A stretch of DNA of 5,598 nt from an uncultured Porphyromonadaceae bacterium (GTDB lineage: Bacteria; Bacteroidota; Bacteroidia; Bacteroidales; Muribaculaceae), in contig CAMWOD010000095.1 in NCBI GenBank assembly GCA_947175715.1, positions 1 through 5,598 on the forward strand, in the 5' to 3' direction. The notes under the pieces are model-generated. The model was not told the DNA's origin and did no database searches. It worked only from the letters and a program-made list of their open reading frames with translations. The position numbers and the translations under genes were made by a program. Positions 1 to 5,598 of this stretch are shown piece by piece (the stretch's first letter is position 1; each line of letters opens with the position of its first letter).

Positions 1-66
1 CCCGCACAAGCCGCCATCCCAGATGCTCAGGAGTCTCGTGGGCTCGGACATGTGTATAAGACACAG
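1..66 (+). other. Illumina Nextera P7 adapter, index and Tn5 mosaic end (library artefact)
   Basis: This stretch matches the Nextera i7 adapter layout base for base without gaps. Positions 1-24 correspond to the P7 flow-cell sequence (17 of 24 match). Positions 25-32, gctcagga, equal the adapter-strand form of index N704, as I remember the index list. Positions 33-47 match the read-2 adapter exactly. Positions 48-66 match the 19-base Tn5 mosaic end with two changes (49 and 62). All nine mismatches are to C, which is to G on the opposite strand, and they become denser toward position 1. That is what a low-quality read tail running out of the insert into the adapter would give. It is synthetic sequence, not part of the genome, and should be trimmed. 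Genomic sequence starts at about 67. Confidence 0.96.
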
Positions 67-67
67 G

Positions 68-739
68 TTAATGCCCGACTCCATTTATATATATGGTGAA
101 GTGCTCCAGGACCGAGGTGTACCCGAGAAAGAATACGCCGAATATATGGATATGACAGCAAGCGCTTACGGCCACTTCCTGCGCGAAGCCCTCGAAAAAG
201 GGAACTATAACGCTACCGACTTGCGCTCATGGCACCACGACGCTGACCCCTCTGAACTCGTAACCTGGGTAGAAAGCCACGATACTTATTGCAATGCGCA
301 CGAATCGGCCGGACTTACCGACGACCAGATCCGCATGGGTTGGGTATTCCTCACCGCCCGCGACCACGGAACGCCTCTGTTCTACTCTCGCCCTGCAGGT
401 AGCACCCGCGAGAACTATTGGGGCAACAACCGCATCGGAGCCCGCGGCAATGACGAGTTCAAGCACCCCGAAGTTGTAGCTGTCAACCACTTCCGCACCG
501 CTATGGCCGGACAACCCGAAACAGTTACCGTAAGTGATAACGGAGCTGTAGTAGAAGTGGCTCGCGGATCAAAAGGAGCAGCATTGGTCAACCTGTCTTC
601 AACAGTTCAGAAAGCCAAACTCGCCACCACACTCCCCGACGGCACGTACACTGATGCTGTACACGCTACAACGTTCAAGGTGAAAAAAGGAATTCTCGAA
701 GGTAAGCTTCAACCTCTCACATCTTACATCCTCATGTAA
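68..739 (+). CDS. Alpha-amylase, GH13 family, AmyE-like; 5' truncated, C-terminal 223 residues
   Basis: Endo-acting alpha-1,4-glucan hydrolase for starch or glycogen. The visible part closely resembles the second half of Bacillus subtilis AmyE (GH13 subfamily 28, from memory). The segment IYGEVLQD carries the Glu equivalent to the AmyE general acid Glu208 (codon 98-100). TWVESHDTY carries the His and the transition-state Asp equivalent to Asp269 (codon 281-283). The two are 61 codons apart, exactly as in AmyE. The nucleophile Asp (AmyE Asp176) would lie about 32 codons upstream and is lost off the contig edge. Further matches are TPLFYSRP, the NRIGARG stretch, AVNHFRTAMAGQPE and a C-terminal beta-sandwich ending in LQPLTSYILM. 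The protein stops where AmyE domain C ends, so there is no C-terminal starch-binding module. The frame is also open through the adapter to an ATG at 23, but those first 15 codons are artefactual. Any signal peptide is outside the window, so secretion cannot be judged. Family assignment is firm; exact substrate is inferred. Confidence 0.93.
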   Translation, partial: LMPDSIYIYGEVLQDRGVPEKEYAEYMDMTASAYGHFLREALEKGNYNATDLRSWHHDADPSELVTWVESHDTYCNAHESAGLTDDQIRMGWVFLTARDHGTPLFYSRPAGSTRENYWGNNRIGARGNDEFKHPEVVAVNHFRTAMAGQPETVTVSDNGAVVEVARGSKGAALVNLSSTVQKAKLATTLPDGTYTDAVHATTFKVKKGILEGKLQPLTSYILM

Positions 740-759
740 TCGTAACCCCATAATTATAC

Positions 760-798
760 AATACAGCAGCCTCGCCAACAGCGAGGCTGCTGTATTTT
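760..798 (+). terminator. Rho-independent terminator after the amylase gene
   Basis: A perfect 16-bp inverted repeat (aatacagcagcctcgc at 760-775, its complement at 781-796) encloses a five-base loop, caaca. The right arm runs into TTTT at 795-798. It starts 21 bases after the amylase stop codon and separates that gene from purL. The opposite strand has no comparable T-run, so it should act mainly on the + strand. Confidence 0.9.
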
Positions 799-842
799 AC
801 AAGAACTTAATGAAAAGTATGGTAGGCTTCGGAAAAAATGCG

Positions 843-850
843 TAAATTTG
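843..850 (+). promoter_or_regulatory. Candidate Bacteroidota -7 promoter element for purL
   Basis: TAAATTTG is a full match to the Bacteroidota -7 consensus TAnnTTTG. It lies in the gap between the upstream terminator and purL, 33 bases before the purL ATG, which would leave a leader of roughly 25 bases. No good TTTG -33 element is seen at the expected distance (around 818-824), so the call rests on the -7 match and its position. The leader is too short for a typical purine riboswitch. Confidence 0.5.
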
Positions 851-882
851 CTGCGTCAAAACAATGACGCCCCACGAAAGTT

Positions 883-3800
883 ATGATACATTTTTTCAAA
901 AAAGGAGCTGACTTGGTTACTGCAATTGAGGTAGACCACCAGCTCTCCGACCGCGAGATTGAGCGCCTTGTATGGCTTCTTGATGGAGCCAAACCCCTGA
1001 AAAGCCGCTCTGTCAGCGGTCGCTTCGTTGGTCCCCGCCGCGAAATGATTACACCCTGGAGCACCAACGCTGTTGAAATCACCCAAAACATGAGCCTGAA
1101 CGGCATCACACGCATCGAGCAATTTACAAAAGCCGATGCCGAGGGGACTCACGACCGCATGCTGCAACGAGTATATGACGGCTTAGGACAAAACATTTTC
1201 AAAGTCGACATCAAGGCTCAGCCGATAGTTTACATCGACGACATCTCGTCCTACAACAGCGCCGAAGGTCTCGCCTTGAGCGCAGATGAGGAAGACTACT
1301 TGCGACAACTCAGCGCCAAGCTCGGGCGCCCACTTACCGACAGTGAGGTATTCGGATTCTCGCAAGTCAACTCCGAGCATTGCCGCCACAAGATTTTCAA
1401 TGGTACTTTCGTGATCGACGGCAAGGAAATGCCATCGTCTTTGTTCAAACTCATCAAACGCACGTCACAGGAGAATCCCAATCAGCTTGTTTCGGCGTAT
1501 AAAGATAATGTAGCGTTCGTTAAAGGACCGAAGGTCGACCAGTTCTATCCCGAACATCCCGAACGTCCCGACTATTTTACGGTTAAGCCCATCGATACCG
1601 TAATTTCACTCAAAGCCGAAACACACAACTTTCCCACCACAGTAGAGCCATTCAACGGAGCCGCTACCGGCACAGGCGGCGAGATACGCGACCGCTTAGG
1701 TGGTGGTAAAGCCTCACTACCCATAGCCGGAACTGCCGTCTACATGACATCTTACCCCCGACTCAGCCCTGAGCATCGGTGGGAACGCATGATGGACCCC
1801 CGAGCATGGCTGTATCAGACACCTTCTGAAATTCTTATCAAAGCATCAAACGGCGCTTCCGACTTTGGCAACAAGTTTGGCCAGCCACTCATCTGCGGCT
1901 CACTTCTCACATTCGAACATGCCGAGAATGGTCGCACTTATGGCTACGACAAGGTGATAATGCTTGCCGGCGGAGTAGGTTACGCTGCCAAGAAAGACGC
2001 ACTCAAGGGTGAAACTGCACCAGGAGAAAAAGTTGTGGTAATGGGTGGCGACAACTACCGCATTGGCATGGGTGGTGGCGCAGTTTCATCGGTTGAAACC
2101 GGACTCTACGATAATTCTATCGAGCTTAACGCCGTGCTGCGTGCCCCCCCCGAGATGCAGCAACGTGTATCGAACGTAATACGCGCCCTCGCCGAGAGCG
2201 ACAATAACCCCATCATTTCTATTCACGACCATGGCGCAGGTGGCCATCTCAATGCTTTGAGCGAGTTGGTAGAAGCTACCGGAGGCTGTATCGACATTGA
2301 TGCACTTCCCGTTGGAGACCCCACCCTATCCGACAAAGAAATCGCTGGTAATGAAAGCCAGGAACGCATGGGTATGGTGGTAAAGGCCAAGGATATACCA
2401 CTGATTGAGCAAATCGCTCAAAGAGAGCGTGCGCCAATGTATGTAGTGGGTGATACTACCGGCGATCACCGCTTCACATTTGAGCACCACAATGGCGTAA
2501 AGCCCATCGACCTCAAAATGGAGGATATGTTTGGCAACTCACCTAAAACGGTGATGACCGACCACACAGTGAAGCATAAATACAGTGACCCACAAGTCGA
2601 TGTAGCCAAATTTCAGGAATACCTCGTGTCGGTGCTTCAACTCGAAGCAGTGGCATGTAAGGATTGGCTCACCAACAAGGTTGACCGCTCGGTCACAGGC
2701 CGTATCGCACGCCAGCAATGCCAGGGAGCCATACAGCTACCGTTGAGCGACTGCGGTGTGGTAGCACTCGACTATACCGGCACTAAAGGTATTGCCACCT
2801 CAATAGGTCACGCTCCTCAGGCAGCATTGGCCGACTCAGCAGCTGGCTCCGTGCTCGCTGTAGCCGAGGCGCTTACCAATATCGTGGGGGTTGACCTTGC
2901 TAAAGGTCTCCAAAGCGTATCGCTCAGCGCCAACTGGATGTGGCCATGCCGCAATGAGGGTGAGGATGCAGCGCTTTACAACGCCGTGAAAGCTTGCTCC
3001 GACTTTGCCGTAGCACTGGGCATCAACATCCCCACTGGTAAGGACTCGCTGTCAATGCCTCAGAAGTACGGCGACAAGAAAGTGCTCGCCCCCGGCACTG
3101 TAATCATCTCAGCTGCCGGTGAGGTAAAAAATATTCGACGCACCATAAGTCCCGTAATTCGTCCAAAAGCATCCACACTTTATTATATCGATCTGTCATC
3201 CGACACCCTTAAGCTTGGCGGCTCGGCCCTGTGGCAAACACTCAACGCTGTTGGATCAGAGGTGCCCACGGTGAAGGACCCTGCTAAGTTTGCAAATGCC
3301 TTCAACACCATACAGCGACTCGTTCGCAACCGTAAACTCATGGCATTGCACGATGTTTCGGCAGGTGGCTTGATCACCACACTTCTTGAAATGTGCTTCG
3401 GCAATACCGAGGGAGGCCTCAATGTTTATACCGATGGCTTCAGGATGCATGGTGAAACCGACCTCTTGAAGATACTCTTTGCCGAAAACCCGGCTGTGGT
3501 AATACAAGTGGAAGACTCCAAGAAAGAATCGACCGAAAAGATACTCGACGAATCTGGCGTGAAATACTTCCCGATCGCTTCACCCTGCGACGAGCGCGTG
3601 ATAATGCTCAGCGATGACGATTCTGTATACCTCTTGGGTATCGACTATCTGCGCGATGTATGGTTTGACTCCTCCTACCTGCTCGACACATTGCAAAGCG
3701 GCAAAGAGTGTGCGGCGCTGAGATTTGAAAACTATAAAAAACAGCCTATCCGCTATCTAATCCCATCAGCATTTGATGGTCGATTGGCTTCGCGAGGCCT

Positions 3801-4581
3801 TGCGCACAGCCGATCAGAGCGTACAGGCGTGCGTGCAGCAATCATCCGCGAGAAGGGTGTCAATGGCGACCGTGAAATGGCATATTCACTCCATTTGGCC
3901 GGATTTGATGTAAAAGATGTGCACATGACCGACCTGATGAGCGGACGTGAAACACTCGACGACATCAACATGATAGTATTCTGCGGAGGTTTCTCTAATT
4001 ACGATGTACTTGGCTCGGCCAAAGGTTGGGCAAGCGGATTCAAATGGAACGATACAGCGCGCGAAACCCTCAAGCGCTATTTCGAACGCCCCGACACTCT
4101 AAGCCTCGGCATCTGCAACGGATGCCAGCTGATGATAGAGCTTGGCCTAATCAATCCCGAGCATAAGCGTCCCACTAAGATGCTGCACAACATTTCGCAT
4201 AAATTCGAATCACAGTTCTTAGGACTGACAATACCCAAGAACAATAGTGTGATGCTCGGTTCGCTCGCAGGCTACCGCCTGGGTATATGGGTGGCTCACG
4301 GCGAGGGTAGATTCCACTTACCCGAACCGCTGTCGAGCTACAACATTGTAGCCAAGTACAGTTACAGCCAATATCCCGGCAATCCCAACGGATCGCGAGG
4401 CGCTGTTGCCGGAATCTGTTCGGCCGACGGTAGACATCTCGCAATGATGCCCCACCTTGAGCGCGCCATCTTCCCCTGGCAATGCGCCTACTACCCCTAC
4501 TCACGTCGCAACGACGATGTGACACCCTGGCTTGACGCGTTTGTCAACGCCCGCAAATGGGTAGAACGACATAAGAGATAA
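883..4581 (+). CDS. purL: Phosphoribosylformylglycinamidine synthase, large single-chain form (PurL with fused glutaminase)
   Basis: Complete 1,232-residue FGAM synthase, the fourth step of de novo purine synthesis: FGAR + glutamine + ATP to FGAM, in the cytoplasm. Large forms are usually about 1,230-1,300 residues (E. coli about 1,295), so the length is normal. Order of parts: N-terminal domain (about 1-120, with GRFVGPRREMITPWSTNA); linker domain with FSQVNSEHCRHKIF (157-172); first AIRS-like synthetase half with KAETHNFPTT (244-253), GAATGTGGEIRD (259-270) and DHGAGGH (449-455); second half with PTGKDS (717-722) and HDVSAGG (823-829); class I glutaminase domain from about 983. The glutaminase triad is intact: Cys1078 in GICNGCQ, His1191 and Glu1193 in MPHLER. 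HGEGRFHL is also present. With the glutaminase fused, separate PurQ and PurS subunits are not needed. The start at 883 gives the family-typical MIHFFKK opening; no strong Shine-Dalgarno precedes it, as is common in Bacteroidota. Terminators flank the gene on both sides, so it is probably transcribed alone. Confidence 0.98.
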   Translation: MIHFFKKGADLVTAIEVDHQLSDREIERLVWLLDGAKPLKSRSVSGRFVGPRREMITPWSTNAVEITQNMSLNGITRIEQFTKADAEGTHDRMLQRVYDGLGQNIFKVDIKAQPIVYIDDISSYNSAEGLALSADEEDYLRQLSAKLGRPLTDSEVFGFSQVNSEHCRHKIFNGTFVIDGKEMPSSLFKLIKRTSQENPNQLVSAYKDNVAFVKGPKVDQFYPEHPERPDYFTVKPIDTVISLKAETHNFPTTVEPFNGAATGTGGEIRDRLGGGKASLPIAGTAVYMTSYPRLSPEHRWERMMDPRAWLYQTPSEILIKASNGASDFGNKFGQPLICGSLLTFEHAENGRTYGYDKVIMLAGGVGYAAKKDALKGETAPGEKVVVMGGDNYRIGMGGGAVSSVETGLYDNSIELNAVLRAPPEMQQRVSNVIRALAESDNNPIISIHDHGAGGHLNALSELVEATGGCIDIDALPVGDPTLSDKEIAGNESQERMGMVVKAKDIPLIEQIAQRERAPMYVVGDTTGDHRFTFEHHNGVKPIDLKMEDMFGNSPKTVMTDHTVKHKYSDPQVDVAKFQEYLVSVLQLEAVACKDWLTNKVDRSVTGRIARQQCQGAIQLPLSDCGVVALDYTGTKGIATSIGHAPQAALADSAAGSVLAVAEALTNIVGVDLAKGLQSVSLSANWMWPCRNEGEDAALYNAVKACSDFAVALGINIPTGKDSLSMPQKYGDKKVLAPGTVIISAAGEVKNIRRTISPVIRPKASTLYYIDLSSDTLKLGGSALWQTLNAVGSEVPTVKDPAKFANAFNTIQRLVRNRKLMALHDVSAGGLITTLLEMCFGNTEGGLNVYTDGFRMHGETDLLKILFAENPAVVIQVEDSKKESTEKILDESGVKYFPIASPCDERVIMLSDDDSVYLLGIDYLRDVWFDSSYLLDTLQSGKECAALRFENYKKQPIRYLIPSAFDGRLASRGLAHSRSERTGVRAAIIREKGVNGDREMAYSLHLAGFDVKDVHMTDLMSGRETLDDINMIVFCGGFSNYDVLGSAKGWASGFKWNDTARETLKRYFERPDTLSLGICNGCQLMIELGLINPEHKRPTKMLHNISHKFESQFLGLTIPKNNSVMLGSLAGYRLGIWVAHGEGRFHLPEPLSSYNIVAKYSYSQYPGNPNGSRGAVAGICSADGRHLAMMPHLERAIFPWQCAYYPYSRRNDDVTPWLDAFVNARKWVERHKR

Positions 4582-4586
4582 TACAT

Positions 4587-4632
4587 AAGCCGAGCATACA
4601 GCTACCCTGAGCCGTATGCTCGGCTTGCTTTT
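4587..4632 (+). terminator. Rho-independent terminator after purL
   Basis: A perfect 13-bp inverted repeat (aagccgagcatac at 4587-4599, complement at 4614-4626) begins five bases after the purL stop codon. Within the 14-base loop, gct (4601-4603) can pair with agc (4610-4612), extending the stem past mismatched bases. The right arm is followed by gc and then TTTT at 4629-4632. The T-run is short and slightly displaced, so some read-through into the next gene, which starts 30 bases later, is possible. Confidence 0.8.
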
Positions 4633-4661
4633 ACAATATTATAATTCAAGAAAATAATCCT

Positions 4662-5598
4662 ATGGGAGGTTTCTTCGGCGCTACTAAGCGCACTTCGTGT
4701 GTCAATGAACTATTTTATGGCACTGACTACAATTCGCACCTCGGCACTCGCCGAGCAGGCATGGCCACCGTGTCGGAATCCGGTATATTCGCCCGCTCGA
4801 TCCACAACATCGAAAACTCTTATTTCCGCACAAAATTCGAGCCCGATCTCCACGAATTTTCAGGCAATGCCGGCATAGGTGTCATAAGCGATACTGACGC
4901 CCAACCCATCATAGTCAACTGTCATTTAGGCAAGTTTGCCATTGTGACTGTGGGTCGCATCAACAATATAAATGTACTCGAAAAAGAGCTGCTTGCCAAG
5001 GGGCACCATTTTTGCGAACACAGCTACGACATAATCAATCCCACCGAGATGGTAGCCGCACTCATCAGCGACGGAGACGACTACCTGAGCGGTATACGCA
5101 ACGCACAAGAACGTATAAAGGGGTCATGCTCGATGCTGTTGTTGCTCGACGACGGAAGCATCATCGCTGCCCGCGACCGTTTGGGGCGCACTCCCATCAT
5201 TATCGGCCGAAAGGATGGAGCCATGGCTGCTACAAGCGAAACATGTGCCTTCCCCAATCTCGGATATGAAATTGATTACGACTTAGGCCCCGGCGAAATC
5301 GTGAGAATAACGCCACAGGGAAGAGAACAATTGGGCAAACCATTTGAGTGCAACCAGATATGCTCGTTTCTATGGATTTACTACGGCTATCCACCATGCT
5401 CTTACGAAGGTCGCAACGTAGACGACATGCGTTATGCCGACGGCGAAGCAATGGGCAAAGCTGACGACACTGAGGTCGACTTCGTGAGCCCTATACCCGA
5501 TTCAGGCACCGGCATGGCACTTGGTTACGCCAGCGGCATGGGAGTGCCATTCAAGCGTGGCATCACAAAGTACACCCCTACTTGGCCTCGCTCATTCA
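4662..5598 (+). CDS. PurF-family amidophosphoribosyltransferase-like protein lacking the N-terminal catalytic Cys; 3' truncated
   Basis: The frame is open from ATG 4662 to the window edge (312 codons plus one base, no stop). The fold order is that of PurF, which makes phosphoribosylamine from PRPP and glutamine: an N-terminal Ntn glutamine-amidotransferase domain (about 1-230), then the start of a phosphoribosyltransferase domain. PurF-like landmarks are AARDRLGRTP (169-178), TSETCAFPNLGYEID (191-205), GPGEIVRI, ICSFLWIYYGYP (233-244) and IPDSGTGMALGYA (278-290). Key differences: active PurF starts its mature chain with Cys (often MCG), but here the start is MGGFFG. By alignment, the glutamine-binding Arg of GHVRY becomes Ser76 and the Asn of HNGN becomes Val97. 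No upstream in-frame ATG, GTG or TTG exists before the stop at 4608-4610, so a hidden Cys start is unlikely. From memory, other Bacteroidales carry similar MGGFFG-type proteins annotated as amidophosphoribosyltransferase. The PRPP loop lies outside the window. Family membership is firm; catalytic role is uncertain. Confidence 0.9.
   Translation, partial: MGGFFGATKRTSCVNELFYGTDYNSHLGTRRAGMATVSESGIFARSIHNIENSYFRTKFEPDLHEFSGNAGIGVISDTDAQPIIVNCHLGKFAIVTVGRINNINVLEKELLAKGHHFCEHSYDIINPTEMVAALISDGDDYLSGIRNAQERIKGSCSMLLLLDDGSIIAARDRLGRTPIIIGRKDGAMAATSETCAFPNLGYEIDYDLGPGEIVRITPQGREQLGKPFECNQICSFLWIYYGYPPCSYEGRNVDDMRYADGEAMGKADDTEVDFVSPIPDSGTGMALGYASGMGVPFKRGITKYTPTWPRSF

Noticed and set aside
48..66. 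Tn5-like mosaic end as evidence of a natural transposon
   Set aside because: It is joined to the commercial adapter, index and P7 sequence, so it comes from library preparation.
864..911. Short upstream frame of 15 codons starting at ATG 864 and overlapping the purL start
   Set aside because: It overlaps purL out of frame, has no visible ribosome binding site or attenuator structure, and looks like chance.
4175..4525. 116-codon open frame on the minus strand
   Set aside because: It lies wholly antisense to the conserved glutaminase domain of PurL, has no recognisable motifs, and its Arg/Ser-rich composition is typical of a shadow frame.
4625..4647. Possible promoter for the PurF-like gene (TTG at 4625-4627, TATAATTC at 4640-4647)
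   Set aside because: The -7 match is only six of eight and the spacing to TTG is 12 bases, far shorter than the usual roughly 20, so I do not call it.
5012..5269. 85-codon + strand open frame
   Set aside because: It overlaps the PurF-like gene in another frame and encodes a low-quality Arg/His-rich sequence; the PurF-like frame explains the region.
1..5598. A previously undescribed multi-gene system, CRISPR array, tRNA or mobile element
   Set aside because: All sequence is accounted for by an adapter, three metabolic genes and short intergenic regions; no repeats arrays, integrases, transposases or RNA-gene folds were seen.

Overview
The window reads as the start of a metagenomic or draft-genome contig from a Bacteroidota member, most likely order Bacteroidales. 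Reasons: a large single-chain PurL of 1,232 residues whose N-terminus looks Bacteroides-like, a Bacteroidota-type -7 element (TAAATTTG) ahead of it, weak or absent Shine-Dalgarno sequences, and moderate G+C. A Muribaculaceae-like gut bacterium would fit, but I cannot prove the family from this sequence.

Layout, all on the + strand. Positions 1-66 are not biological: they are a read-through Illumina Nextera P7 adapter with its index and Tn5 mosaic end, carrying nine substitutions that are all to C. Genomic sequence begins at about 67, inside the 3' part of an AmyE-like GH13 alpha-amylase gene (68-739). A near-perfect hairpin terminator follows (760-798). After a short promoter region comes purL, complete at 883-4581. 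It encodes phosphoribosylformylglycinamidine (FGAM) synthase with its glutaminase domain fused at the C-terminus. A second terminator (4587-4632) closes it. At 4662 a PurF-family gene begins; it is still open at the right edge, with 312 codons visible.

How the genes fit together: the amylase belongs to starch or glycogen breakdown and is insulated from purL by its terminator. purL encodes step 4 of de novo purine synthesis. The downstream gene belongs to the family of step 1 (amidophosphoribosyltransferase). However, it lacks the N-terminal catalytic cysteine and other glutamine-site residues, so it may be a paralogue without glutaminase activity.

I found no mobile elements, CRISPR arrays, RNA genes or new multi-gene system. 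The most interesting biological point is the degenerate glutaminase half of the PurF-like protein. The most important practical point is the adapter at the left end, which falsely extends the amylase reading frame.
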